A stretch of 64,000 nucleotides of DNA from Halocafeteria seosinensis. Its lineage: Eukaryota; Sar; Bigyra; Bicosoecida. This document shows, piece after piece, positions 48,037-59,825 of the stretch. Under the pieces are notes generated by a model. That model was not told the origin of the DNA and searched no databases. It saw nothing but the letters and a program-made list of their open reading frames with translations. Within the stretch, counting starts at the first letter, position 1. Each line of letters opens with the position of its first letter. Location: assembly GCA_001687465.1 (NCBI GenBank), contig LVLI01000359.1, positions 1 to 64,000 on the forward strand. Direction: 5' to 3'. The position numbers and the translations under genes are program-made.

Positions 48037-49276
48037 ATGTCTGCTACGATATCGCTGGCAAGAAACTTGAATCACTCCGTTCGCGAGTTCGATGAAGACG
48101 AGAGCCTGTTTATGTACTACAATGACGACCGTACAGGATACATTATGGTTTTATCCAACCCAGATAGCTGCTACGGCGTCATGCCATTCACCTTCTACTT
48201 TACACTGGGAGAAGGAGACCGACCGTATCCTCAGCATCCACCCAAGACGGAGTATGTCAGCGTGGATGGAAACCGCATTCATCCTAATTTGTACGTGAAC
48301 GGACAAGTCTGTCTCAGTATATTAGGGACATGGAGGGGTCCTGGGTGGGAAAGCCATTTTAATCTATACACATTGTAAGTGCCGATTTCCTACCGAGGTA
48401 GATTTTTCCTTGAGTCATCAAGAATCTTCAACTTGCTGTCTCATTGTTCCCAGAGCCAAGCACCTACAGCTAATAGTCAACGCACCATATCCCTTACAAT
48501 GGGAACCTAGTTACACGGATAGAACTGATAGAACGGTACAGGACTACAATCTATTTCTGCATACGGCAGTCCTTCGGAGGGTTGCTAAGCAGAGTTACAA
48601 AATTCCCGTAAACAACAGCAAGGCTCGAGAATATTTCATCAACCGTCTCTCGGAAAGACTATCAATTGAAGCTAATTGGAATGTAGTAACCAACTCTTTT
48701 CAGAGGCTTCTGCAGATAGCTCAAACGAGCCATTCCCTCGTATCACCCTATCGTAACCGGCTGTCCAGAGCTGCAAAGCCTGAGGACGTCCTCCGTCTAA
48801 CTTCATTTCTTGAAGAACTGGCTAGCTCACCTGCTACGATACTGTCACTACAAATCGATAACATTCGACCTTCTCCGGTCGCTAGTGGATGGAATGGTTT
48901 GCTTCATGCTGGCCTCAACACTAGCCAAGCAGCAACTTCAGCTAGCACTGCTGCTAATGCCAGCACTCCCTCCGTTCCCGTCCTGAGCGCTGAGGTCGAT
49001 ATACCCTTTCATACAACCACCAGTTCGGCCCCGAAGCATTTTCTTTCTTCCTCATCTCAGGAAGAGCATTTGGGACAATACTCTCACACCGGTATGGGGA
49101 CCACAGGCGACGAAGAAGATCTGGATCTGCTTCCCGAATATCCTGAGAATGAAGACGACGAAGACCCGGTCCTCGTACCAGAGGCTGAGTGTGTCTCCCC
49201 AGAGAAGCTATCGCTACCCCTGTCAACTCAAGGAGCTACGGTTGCTTCGTACACTACGGATGGACCGGCTGACTGA
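48037..49276 (+). CDS. UBE2Z-like ubiquitin-conjugating enzyme (E2)
   Basis: Two exons, 48037-48374 and 48454-49276, encode 386 residues. The start is ATG at 48037; the open frame upstream offers only GTG. The UBC fold is clear: a FYFTLGEGDRPYP..HPPK strand, then IHPNLYVNGQVCLSILGTW with the catalytic Cys near residue 89, GPGW, and after the join LAKHLQLIVNAPYPLQWEPSY. The HPN..NGxVCLSILGTWxGPxW string is characteristic of UBE2Z, UBE2O and BIRC6-type E2s rather than small E2s. UBE2Z works with the E1 UBA6 in animals. The C-terminal 250 residues continue the UBE2Z-like helical extension and end in an acidic, Ser/Thr-rich disordered tail. Human UBE2Z is 354 residues. I saw no UBA6 gene in this window, so its E1 partner is open. 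Confidence 0.88.
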
Positions 49277-49688
49277 CACATTGATTCGAAAGATAACTTT
49301 TGACTAGCATTCATTCAGTGGTACCCTGAACCAACTGCTTGCGCACGAAAGTGCCTCAAAACCACGATGTCGATTTGATTCACACAACCATATTCTCATC
49401 GGGTTCGATGTAATTTCCAACGTGATGTACACAGTGTGCAGCACACTGCTGCACAACCCTCCACAGCACAACTTGTGCACAGCCTGCAGCACAGCCTGTA
49501 GCACAGGTGCAGAATTCAAATGAACACGGCAAGTTGAAGACATACTTCAACCCCCGCGCGTACGGCTTAAGTAATTGGAGTAGACTTCGTTTGTACAGTG
49601 TTTGTTAGTCCACCAATAGTTCCTATTTTCTCGTTTGTGCGAAGTAAGCTCTGAATACCTCGCCACATTTCCTTTATAGGCACATACA
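49277..49688. other. Intergenic, E2 gene to RAD51
   Basis: About 410 bases between two plus-strand genes. It includes a low-complexity patch around 49429-49512 with repeated GCACAG, GCAGCACA and CTGCAGCACAG words. The RAD51 promoter should be here. Confidence 0.5.
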
Positions 49689-51394
49689 ATGCAACAACAG
49701 CGTCAACAACCCGCTCAAGAAGCAGAAGGGGAACAACACGAGGTGGTAAGTGCCTCAACCTTTTTTGTCTTTCCCCTTTGGCTGCAATTCAAATTGCCCC
49801 CTGCCCGATCCCCCCGAAAAATCCTTTTTGTCGATTTCTGCTACGCACGCGAGCCCTCCGCGCGCGCAATGCTTAACGGCAGCTGTATATGGAGCTCTAC
49901 CGCGCAAGAATAAATCCAGTGCCTGGAAAAAGTAGGGGGAAAATGCTGACCCCCAGTGTATGCCACTCTTGCTTCGTAGACTGGCAATTTAGCCCCAGAG
50001 AGAGGGATCACGTGGTGCTTCAACATCGCTTTTCGTGGCTTCTAAAAAGCGCATATTTCTCTCTTAACATCGTTTGATAACCCTCGAATGCAGGAAGACT
50101 CTGGCCCTATGCCCGTCGGAGAGCTTGAGAAACACGGAGTAAATGCGACTGATGTAAAGAAACTCCAAGATGCCGGGCTACACACCGTAGAATCCGTACG
50201 TGTTAACGTAAAGGAGACTTTTCTTGCAATTCAAAGAAAGCAGAGCGCCAATATATTGTATGTGCTTACAGGTAGCATATGTTACGAAAAAGACTCTCAT
50301 TGGAATAAAGGGGATATCGGAAGCCAAAGCTGATAAACTGGTTGCTGAGGCCGGAAAACTGATTGGTCTCGGATTTACTACAGTAAGTCTCTTCCTTCAG
50401 CAGACCGTGGTCCCTTCATAAATGGACTTCATCGGATGCGACTCGCGTACAGGCTGCCGAGTATTCTCGCGTTCGAGCAGAGATCATAAACATCAGTACA
50501 GGGGCGAAGGAACTGGATCAACTCTTGCAAGGTATGTTCTCACTATGGAATGTCGTGAAGGAAACATGTACTCAAATTCGGTCACAACAGGTGGGATCGA
50601 AAGCGGCTCCATGACGGAACTGTTTGGAGAATTCAGAACAGGAAAAACACAGTTATGCCATACTCTATGCGTTACTTGCCAAATGCCTGTCAACGAGGGC
50701 GGGGGCTGTGGGAAAGCCCTTTTCATTGATACAGAAAATACATTCCGCCCCCAGCGAATAACCTCAATTGCAGAACGTTACGGTCTTGATGGTACGTCGC
50801 CCTCAGTTGTAACCGCTCTCTCTAAGTTTTTCCACGAATCTCTTCTCTGCAGCCGAACAAGTTCTGGATAATATTACTTACGCTCGAGCCTACAACTCCG
50901 ATCACCAACTTACATTATTGGAGCATGCATGTGCCATGATGACCGAGCAGCGTTACGCTATACTGATAGTAGATAGTGCTACAGCACTCTTTCGAACCGA
51001 CTATAATGGTCGTGGGGAGCTCGCCGCCAGGCAGATGAAGCTGGCACAGTACGTATACGGTCACTTCCAAGACCCAATCTTTCCAGTGCGAATGCAACCG
51101 TTTGATTGTATCCACAGATTTTTAAGAACTTTACAAAGGATAGCCGATGAATTCGGTGTCGCTGTCGTCGTTACGAATCAGGTTGTTGCTAATGTGGATA
51201 ATGCGCTCTCGTTTGGTCCAGCTTTCAAACCCATTGGAGGAAATATAATGGCACATGCCGCTACTACTCGCCTTTCTCTGCGCAAAGGTAGAGGGGATAA
51301 TCGCGTATGCAAAGTGTACGACTCTCCGAACCTCCCAGAAGCGGAAGCTGTATTCAGCATCAGTGAGCAAGGCGTCTGCGATGGAACAGACTAA
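49689..51394 (+). CDS. RAD51: RAD51 recombinase
   Basis: Seven exons (49689-49745, 50094-50195, 50272-50382, 50453-50531, 50591-50791, 50853-51048, 51118-51394) give 340 residues; human RAD51 has 339. All phases agree. The N-terminal HhH domain is seen (ITGVN-type [15 protein letters not shown] and [14 protein letters not shown]). Then come Walker [20 protein letters not shown], Walker [26 protein letters not shown] and [20 protein letters not shown]. The product forms filaments on single-stranded DNA and drives strand exchange. RAD51 rather than DMC1 is favoured by the C-terminus with [12 protein letters not shown] and the [11 protein letters not shown] ending. Intron 1 is 348 bases, the longest in the window; the other five are 59-76. 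Its stop lies 9 bases from the convergent LYR gene's stop. Confidence 0.97.
49746..50093 (+). other. Long first intron of RAD51
   Basis: A 348-base intron, about five times the local norm, with pyrimidine-rich and C-rich stretches in its first half. It could hold a regulatory element; nothing specific is recognised. Confidence 0.7.
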
Positions 51395-51403
51395 GAGGGG
51401 AGT

Positions 51404-52051
51404 TCACTCTCTTCCGCTCTGGTCTGTTCCTTTAGTCGGTGTGGACTCGATAGTTTCCCACTCCTCTGGAATGCCCTGTCGGCGGTATTTCTCCGCTCTA
51501 TCCGTAGTGCGCTGTGTGGCTTCTGGATCAGTATCCGTACGGGTGCTCGCAAACTTCTCGAACATGCCATACTCTGCCCCAGTTACCTGCAGGGTAACAT
51601 CATGCAGGGCTTAGATGTAAGTGCAACCTCCTTACCACATAAATAAACGAGAATTCATACATACTTTCTCTTCAATTTTGATCAGTGCCTGTCTCCCTCC
51701 CACAAGTAACTGGGCAATCACCTCAGGGTCCTGCAGTAGGACACGGGGAACTTTAGTAGCTGTGGATACGTTTCGAACACTAGTCTTCCTTGACAGTGCG
51801 TACATTCTCGTAGCGTGCCTGTTCGAACTCATGACGTGCATTTCTGGCCAATACATGACCCCATAACTCTCCATTGTGATCTTGCCAGTGGAATCGTCTA
51901 CACGCTCTCAGAATGTCCCGGTAGAGCTGCAACACTTCTCGTCTGTATAGCAATATAAAGAGATTCGTGACTACACATAGAATCGTTTTCCTACGCCTCA
52001 CCGTATAGAACACGGAACTTACTTCCTGAAATTGGGAACTGACATTTTCAT
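51404..52051 (-). CDS. LYR-motif mitochondrial protein (LYRM2-like)
   Basis: Four exons, 52051-52023, 51942-51804, 51730-51665 and 51586-51404, encode 138 residues with agreeing phases. The LYR signature is in REVLQLYRDILRAC, followed by an Arg-rich helix with a conserved Phe (ARHEFEQARYEN|DPEVIAQLLVGG), matching the LYR layout of L-Y-R then F near a distal helix and an x-DPE-I-xxLLxxG helix. LYR proteins bind acyl-carrier protein in the mitochondrial matrix and assemble respiratory complexes, Fe-S clusters or mitoribosomes. Order and length resemble LYRM2, but orthology is not settled. The last exon adds a hydrophilic C-terminal tail of about 60 residues. No exon is individually recognisable in a simple frame scan. 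The start ATG at 52051 is one of two closely spaced Met codons. Confidence 0.8.
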
Positions 52052-52437
52052 GCGAGTGTGGAAAGCAGAGTGTACGGCACGCACGCACCACACGATTTAT
52101 TTTCGCTTTTTCCAAAGATGCGATTCATATGCATTTCTGACAGTTATGAAGATTTATTTGCATTGCAAAGTATGCAATTGTGCATCAAATATACCCATTG
52201 GGAGAAGACTCAGTTGTGAACCTACCTTATTTGTGCAACAACGCTACTTCAAGAACTTGTTCAACGCTGCAGTCTACCTTGTACACTTCGTGCAAGTGGT
52301 TGACGTACGGCAGCATATTTCAGCAGTGCCTGCATTGGAGAGACTTGTTCTCGAGTGGAGTATGATCAGGCGATAAAACTTTACGGTGTGGTGCTTCTTG
52401 TGTATGTTTGAGCTTTCAGTCTTTGTACCACATCCGG
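52052..52437. other. Intergenic, upstream of LYR gene
   Basis: About 385 bases between the LYR gene start and the stop of the giant secreted-protein gene, both minus strand. A/T-biased; no gene or element recognised. Confidence 0.5.
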
Positions 52438-55400
52438 CTACCACTGCCCTTCCTCAATATCTGCCGGGCGTTTAACAGACGCTACAAATTCTTTATACTC
52501 TGCGAGAATTTGACGATTTTCTGCATTGTCTTCATAAGCTCTTTCTCCCAATTCCCTCAGCTCTTCAAGATTTGCTTCTGTTAATGGAGGACCACCTGCG
52601 CCGTATACGTTGGTCATCGACGAATATTCTCTGTCAAATGTAAATCGCTCAGTCACTGGATATTCCTTTTGAGGATCTTCACCATTCTCTGGAGGTCCAC
52701 AGCGCCCTCCTCCTCCAACGCATTCACGGTCGTTGGGCACCCATGGTTCATCGAAAAAAGAATCCGGTACGAGCTCCCGGACACATTGTTCGTACTCCAG
52801 AAGTAACTCTTTATGTTTCGCGAGGCAACTCTCGTATAATGATGTGTCCATTCCGCGAGCAAAGGATTGGTTTTCCATTTTATAATTCAGCTGAGGTGGC
52901 GAAAATTCGTAGTGGAGCTGCGTGTTCAAAATCAGTTCGCACTCGTTTTGTCGCTTCATGACATGATGGTGAATTTCCCGGCATGTTGTATTCAAGAAGC
53001 GGTCCCTGAAGTTACGAATGTCATCTTGTCGGTCGCCGAAAAAAGCTGAATACTGATGATGCCTATCATACCAGTCTACCTTCGTCGTAAAGTTGAACGG
53101 ATGCTGGTCAGCAATAATGTGGGCCGGGAAGGTAGAAGTTTCGTTTTGTCCGGGTTCCCATCCGAACGGACTCTCCAAATCTAACGCATTTAACACATTC
53201 AGTTGTTGGTTCTCCAGCAGCTCGCCTTCAATGATTCTTAAAATACCGGTCGTGTCGGTATTCTCTTCGTTCAACTCTGAAATAGCCACATATTTTGTTC
53301 TTCGATATAGAACTGGTCGAAGCGGTCCAATTAACAAATCCGCTACAGTTGGATGAACAGGATTATCGGCTATATTCTTGTCAACATAGTTCCGATGCCA
53401 CGGCTGGGCTTTCACTGCCGGCACACTGTTCGGGGTCCAAACCGAATTGCTCAAGTTTTGCGGATTGACAAACTTAGATAGAACGAGATTCTGACCTTGC
53501 CCAGTGATATCAGCCAATGTTTCACCATCCAATTCTTCTGCAAGCACACTTGCTCTTTCTTTAGCTGTGTATGTTAACGTCGCTCCGCTTTTATCGTTAT
53601 GGAGTGAAAACACTTCTTCTGAAGGGTCAAACGTTTCTTCCCATTCCTTCACGCGTATGTTCCAGGGTCTATCCTCCATTCTCCATCGTTGTCGGTAGAT
53701 GTCGTCCGGGTTGTCGTAACCTGCTGCGTACAGAGCCCTGTGAAAGTTTAGTGTAAAATCAATTACTCCGTGAGCATTTTTTACACTTTCCCAAACTGGT
53801 TGCATAATAGGTAATGGCATCATATATGCCTTTGTAGCGTAGTATGTCCGTGCCAGGTAAGACAACGTCTGACGACACTTCGAAAAAGCTTCAGAAAACG
53901 ATTCTCCATTAGTATGATTGCAAACGTTGTTTGGAGACACGGTATGGTTCAAAGTACTCACTACAGTGAGATCGACGGTTTCGTTGCCATCTGGTAACAA
54001 CGAATGGACAAAGGTAAATGGTCCGGAAGGCCACTTTGATTTTGCAACACCGGCGAGACGCCTTTGCTGGTAGGTATCATCCACCTGCATCCACATTACC
54101 CATTCCTTGTATAACGGATTATAGATAACTTTAGGTCTCTCTGCCCGATAAAAGAACCTTTTCATGGCTGGACAGTTAAGCCTCAGCTCTGATCCTCCAA
54201 TGTAGCGATTTGAACTATGGTTATACGTCCCATTGATCCAAAAGCGACCCTGACGGACAAAGAATTGAGTCACTATCCTCTCAAAAGATTGGTGCAAGTC
54301 ATTGCCAACCACGACTGTTGCATTTGAAACGTAATAGAGGGTATTGTTGACAAAAACGCCATCTATTGCCTCCTTGATATCTTCGGGTGAATCGAATCCC
54401 AGCATGGAATGATTCACGGTAACGAAGAAATAGCATAGATTCGGAACGTCTATGGAGTGTTTGCCATTGACCTCTTCCGCACGCTTCTGCGTCTCCTCTT
54501 GTAAAGCTGGTCGAACCACAGGGTCGACATCGTTTCCGCATAGCCTTTGCAATGTGTCGAGATACTGCTGGTGTTCCACTCCACCCGTCTCGCTTCTCAA
54601 CAATGTCTCATTCGGACAACGGATTCTACTATTTGGAAAAGCCGTCAAATTAAATACTGTGTCAAACTTCGCAGGTATAAGTACGTTAGACTTAGGGTCC
54701 CAAACTGCACCTTGCTCCGTCCGCAAAATCTCGACATCCAGTTTCTCTCCACGACTGGACTGGGACTTGTTCCAGTATGGACTCAAAGAATTCGCGTAGT
54801 CCATCCTGTACTTCTCTATGACCCCAAATGCTTCGTGTATTCCCATCGAATCTTTGTTTGGTATCGTTGAGTCACCATACACGTTGTCTGTTATGTTAAT
54901 GAAATGGAGCAGTATCCCCTCGTTTCTCCAGGTGATGAAGTCATTTGTGCTGCAGGTTGCAATTCCACCTGTTAGATAAATGGGGACACCGTTCAACTGA
55001 TCGTCAGCGAGAAAATTGTCATGTTCGCCATACCAGTACCACCTTCCAGTGTTTCCATTCCAACTGCTTCCGTAACCATCCAATATTGGGTCCTCTCCTC
55101 CAAAACGCTTATCTTTATTCAGAACGCTTCGTGTTAATTCATCATCGCGCACTCCCGGTTCTCCGACACTTGTCAAAGAGGAGTCTCCGGCTCCGGCCCG
55201 CCTCCCTGCACTAAGACCTGAGTCTATCGAAAGAGATATCGAACTCCGATGGATCTCTGCAGAAACTGTGTCTCCTGGAACGAAATGCATATCTCCCATG
55301 GAGACTTCCCCATGAGTGGAAGCGCGAGAGGAGGCGGACCGCTGTACTTGAGAGTCGTACCACTGGTGCGGTGGCCCGTCTCCAAAAATCAGACCATCTC

Positions 55401-58400
55401 TCCACGGATGAGTGAACTTTTCCAGATTGGAAAGATGGTTAGAATGCCGTGTTATGTTATCCAACTGTGATTCCACACCGTAAAGGGGGTCCGGACCAAG
55501 GTCAGTGCGTCTCCACCGAGATTGCACCGGCCGTCGAATGAAGCTACGGTCACCCTCTCGCAACGAAGGTATGGGACACTCAAAGCCCATGGTGAAGTCA
55601 GGGCCTACGTACAACTCATCAAACCACGTAGTCCCTGCATCAAACTGGAACAAGCCTAAATGCCGCAACGACACTCCGCTAAAGTGAGCACTTGAAACCA
55701 CCGTCTCATCGTCAATGCGCATATTAAAAGTTTGGTTTTCCCAAGAAATGAAAATGTCAAGTTTATACCACCGTCCCCATTCAATGGGATGGTACACAAC
55801 ACTGCTTGGGGTCGAGGAATTGATGGTTTCTCCAGGTGTCCCTCTGTAATTAGATCCAATAGACCACCTGCCATGAATGATGGCAACACCAATTAGTACT
55901 TCTCCGTCCGTTCCCAGGAAGTCTGAAACATCACTGTTATTTCCTAGAAGAGCCAAATGGAAGCCGTTGTACGAAAATACCGACCCTCTGGTCGGTTGGG
56001 CAGACTTAACAAAAACGGATACCCTGTTTGGCACGATCCTTTCAGCGACAGCCGGACGGGATGCTTTCGACAGTTTCCATGCGTTCGTCTCATATTGCAA
56101 CGTGAGCATGGGGCCATTGAATAATTTCGGCAAGGGGACCTTAACGCCACTATCCGAAGTAACTTCCTCGTCCACATCTATTCTCAGACTTCGTTGGGTA
56201 TCTGCTGCTCCCCCATTGAACGCGTCTATTGAAAAAGCCATGTTAGCTCCAGTAAATTGCTGTAACAATCCGCGTTGACCAATTTGCTCGGAATCTGTAC
56301 GGTTGACCGGCAACGGTAGTCGGTCGCTACCGTTGACACCTTCTTGTGTGATATTAGTGGAGGTGAGTCCATCTTTACCTTTCGCTCCACCCTTCACATT
56401 GATAAGGCCAAGTCTCTGCATACGTACTGTTTGTGCCACAATTCCCAAGAAACCTCCGCCTCCTCCACCTCCACCTTTCCCATCTATCCCCATCCCATCC
56501 CCTCCTGCTCCTCCAGAGGCTGTAACAGGGGCATCGAGTCTGACGGTACCTTCCGCAATCAATCGAACGGAACCACCTGCGCCTCCCCCTCCACCTCGAT
56601 ATGCGGGAGCACCATCTGCCCCGTTCGTAGAAATACTGCCGTTGACTCCAATGGTGATATCGTTTACAGCGAATAGTTCAATAACTCCTCCACCACTTCC
56701 GCCGGCCCCGGGAGGCTTGTCATCACGTAGGAAAGGGAGAATTTGTTGCGGTATTTCGGCCCCAAGGCAGCCGCCGGCACCACCTAAAAGCCTTGTGGAA
56801 TTGAACCTTGGAGAGGGTACTGACGCGTGGAAAGCGTGCCCAAAGCCGCCCCTCCCCGCATTAGTTCCTCCTGTACCGCCGTATCCAAGGAAATATTCCT
56901 CGGTCCTAGAAAATGAGTGCGGTGAGAGTCCCACTCCCAGTTCAGGTTCCTCCACAAATAAATGACCTTTCGTGACCTGAATGATAGCAGTGGAACTGTT
57001 GAACTGCAGCTCACTACCATTCAGCGGGGCAGACACGATAGCATTCGGAGTCCCCTCCGAGAAATAGGCAACGGACCATGTCTTCCAAGCCAGGGTGATA
57101 GTATATGTTATGTTATGAAAATCTGCTTGTTCGTTGTTCAAGCAGAATGAGGTAAAACACCGTAGAGGGCGTTCTGTATTGAAAGAGCTGCGAGAAACGT
57201 GTGCTGAACTCAAAGAAAACGGCTTCAGAGTCCTTTCCAGACTTTCCTCCAAAAATTGGGCTGACACTGACACTGGAAACTCTCCCACTAATTCGCTGCC
57301 TTTCTTCAGGATCCACGTGCCATCGATAATTTTGCCGTCAACTTCTGTAGAGGCCTTGACTCTTGTTCGGGGGTCAGTCAGAAAACTGTCATTTACATGG
57401 AGCTCCGGTTGGTCTCCAAGACGGGAGAGGAAAGTGACCTTCCATGTAAACCCTGTGGCGACAGATATCCCAGCTCGCGTAACGTGGAGCTTTCCGATAT
57501 AAGGATGGAGTTGCTCCAGCCTCTGCTTCATCTCGGCGGCAGTGATGTCCACTTTGAGAGGGACTGAGAGTCTGCCAAGGAAGGACACTTTGAAAGTTCC
57601 TCTGAGAGTCTGTCCACTTTCTACAATCGCGTCAATGCGTTGAATTTCTCGGACAATTTGGTCCTCTATTGAAATCGTGTACTGCTGAACGTGTAGGATA
57701 GCAGTTCCTTGTTGGTCTTCCTCCGCCGGAGCCTCCGTAATATTTCGCACTCCAGGTCTTCCCTGCAGATATTGATGACGCATTTATGGGTGAGCGAATA
57801 AAATTGTCAGCATTGTTAATGTACATACTCCCAGAGTTTCCGGAGGAATGTCAATAGGGGTGTCGATGACGGTGGAACTCAATGAGTAGAGTGCCAGAGG
57901 CATTGATCCATTAAGATCAATGCGCGTTAAAGCTCCAATGTAGAGGCTATCAAAGAGGAAAACTGCCATAGTGACGTTTTCAGCGGTTGTCCTGTGTGTT
58001 CCAACCAGCTGGATGGACTCTTGCGGATGTTGTATTGTGCTGACGTTCGCATTCCCCAAAACCTGTACCGCCAGCATCGCCTCGTCCGTGTTGATTCTGA
58101 CATGTATATTAACGTCATTTAAGAATAGCGGTCCCAGCGACTCCCCTAGCTCATGTAGCTGGAAGCTCTGGCGGGACTTCAAGGGAGGGTAGATCTCAAC
58201 GCCTGCATCAAGACTCCAGCCCATTGTTCCAGCTCTCCAATCTTCAAAGTTGAAAAATGCATTCGCAGCGAATTCCTTTCCACCTTCAAACGCTTGGACT
58301 GTGTGCTTCAGTGAAGCATCCGAAATATTGAATTCGGTATGTGCCATGTTACAGCGATGTGTGATTTTACACCGCCGGTAGTTCTCGGCATCTGGTCGGA

Positions 58401-58503
58401 TAGGCTCAGTGTATGGAAACTCGGGCTCCTCTATGATCTGTGCAAGCGCACAGTACGTACAGCACAAAAGACATGCAAGTATGCTTCGCGTCTTTAACTT
58501 CAT
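52438..58503 (-). CDS. Giant secreted protein: glycine-rich, LamG-like and GH43-like domains
   Basis: Two exons, 58503-57829 and 57762-52438, encode 1999 residues. The start is the ATG at 58503; the frame is open upstream only to GTG. The N-terminus is a signal peptide (MKLKTRSILACLLCCTYCALA). A strand-rich region follows, then a glycine-rich part at about 510-680 (GGGGGAGGSVRL, GGAGGDGMG), similar to glycine-rich wall or surface proteins. A LamG/concanavalin-type sandwich is near 820-930. From about 1110 a five-blade-propeller glycosidase-like segment shows WYWYGEHDN, CSTNDFITWRNEGILL and, after an insert of about 300 residues, AERPKVIYNPLYKEWVMWMQ, the order seen in GH43 galactanases. The last 400 residues are hydrophilic. 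Many N-x-S/T sites are present. Its likely role is extracellular binding or cleavage of a galactan-like wall polymer; the enzymatic residues were not verified. No C-terminal membrane helix was seen. Confidence 0.75.
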
Positions 58504-59179
58504 TGTGCTACTCTCATCATGTATGTTTTCGTCTCCTCGAACTGTTTGGCCTCGCACGTCGTTCGGGAGCGCATGGCATTGCCTCCCTACCTTATGGTCA
58601 TGACTATCACTCTTCCGCTATCATACCACTGATACCTTATTTCGCATCCCAAAGTTTCCAGGCAACGGAAGCACTAACACATGAGCCTCCTTGGTTTTGT
58701 GGCCCTTTGCTGCGTGAACTGTCTACTAGCAACACTAGCGCTTGAGGTTGAAGTTTGTGGCGGATACCGGGTCTGTTCGGGTTTATTCGGTCCGAAATCT
58801 CCGGCAGAAGACCAGGGTCCGGATCATATTCACTCTAGTAAACATCCTCGGATCGAAACCTCAGCCTGCCAAAAAAGGAAGTATTTTGTGGCTTAAACTG
58901 GTTGCGGTATCTATCAGGTAAGTTTGGTGTGTTCCTAGTTTCCGTTGCATTTTGCCCATCCGAAAAGTGTGACTCTGATAGGGGATGGGGCGACGACCCC
59001 GAAGCTTTTTGCTTCTCTTTGGCTTCCCCTGTTCGAAGCCCCTCTCGTCCCCAGGGCTCCTCTTTTTCCCATTTTTGTCTCTGGTTATCTATGTCATGCA
59101 TACCCATTGTATACCGTGCTGTTGGCACTTCGTGTGTACACAGACGTAAAGTACCACCAAAGGAACGGAAAAAGGAAAA
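58504..59179. promoter_or_regulatory. Divergent intergenic region, giant secreted protein and P2
   Basis: About 675 bases between two divergent starts. The last 150 bases before the P2 start are rich in pyrimidine runs (for example around 59020-59090), as often seen upstream of ribosomal protein genes. A short frame at 58681-58896 is discussed separately. Confidence 0.45.
58681..58896 (+). CDS. Possible small secreted Cys-containing peptide
   Basis: An ATG frame of 71 residues begins with a signal-peptide-like stretch (MSLLGFVALCCVNCLLATLA) and then has several Cys and polar residues. Length, position upstream of P2 and lack of homology make chance likely; it could also be in the P2 5' UTR. 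Confidence 0.2.
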   Translation: MSLLGFVALCCVNCLLATLALEVEVCGGYRVCSGLFGPKSPAEDQGPDHIHSSKHPRIETSACQKRKYFVA

Positions 59180-59684
59180 ATGAGACATTTAGCAGCTTAC
59201 TTGATGCTCTACCTCGGAGGCACCGAGACTCCCACGGCCGAGGATGTCAAGAGAGTCTTGAAGAGTGTAGGAGCTGAAGCCGACGATGAATCCCTCCAGA
59301 GACTCATTACGTCCATGGAAGGACAGGTAGGTGCTTTTCAACCCCGACTCGAAGCAAGCGATGTGGTGGTGTAAACTTCACGTCAAATTTCTGAGTACAG
59401 GATGTAGAGAAGCTCGTACAAAAAGGATCTAAGAAATTGGTCTCTGTTGGAGGAGGCGGTGGCGCTGCCGCTGGTGGAGCTGCTGCTGGAGGTGCTGCTG
59501 CTGCTGGCGGTGCCGCCGGTGGTGCTGCAGAAGAGGAGGAAGAATCAGAATCCTCTGACGCTGGTGGTGCTGGTGGTCTCTTCGACGAGGACAGTGATGA
59601 TGACTTCGTAAGTTTGTCGTGGAGTCAAGAAATTTGTATATTCCTTCGTTATATGGCTATTGTTATGTGCAAACAACGCAGTAA
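59180..59684 (+). CDS. RPLP2: Large-subunit acidic ribosomal stalk protein P2
   Basis: Three exons: 59180-59326, 59401-59607 and 59682-59684, the last carrying only the TAA stop. The product is 118 residues, as is usual (human P2 is 115). The N-terminal dimerisation domain has MRHLAAYLMLYLGGTETPTA and SVGAEADDESLQRL, then QKGSKKLVSVGGG, a flexible Ala/Gly hinge and an acidic end. Stalk P1/P2 proteins recruit elongation factor GTPases to the ribosome. The C-terminus is unusual: the canonical order is an acidic run followed by the hydrophobic GFGLFD, whereas here GGLFD comes first and the acidic EDSDDDF ends the protein. Both introns are 74 bases. If the second intron were retained, about 46 extra residues would follow. 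Confidence 0.92.
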
Positions 59685-59825
59685 GTTACGGTGTATAATC
59701 GAAATAACGAGGGAATTCAGCTTAACTGTTGCCGCCGTCCTTTGGTGAACACAATAAGACACTTTTTCGAACGAGTATATGCTTGGCACTACCTTAAGTT
59801 GATTCATGGCACGTTTTCGTAAGAT

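Noticed and set aside
49689-51394. DMC1 instead of RAD51
   Set aside because: Length, the early N-terminal HhH region and the C-terminal residues match RAD51 better; only one recombinase is present here.
56303-56965. Plus-strand 220-residue Pro-rich frame
   Set aside because: It is the antisense shadow of the glycine-rich domain of the giant secreted protein (Gly codons read as Pro on the other strand).
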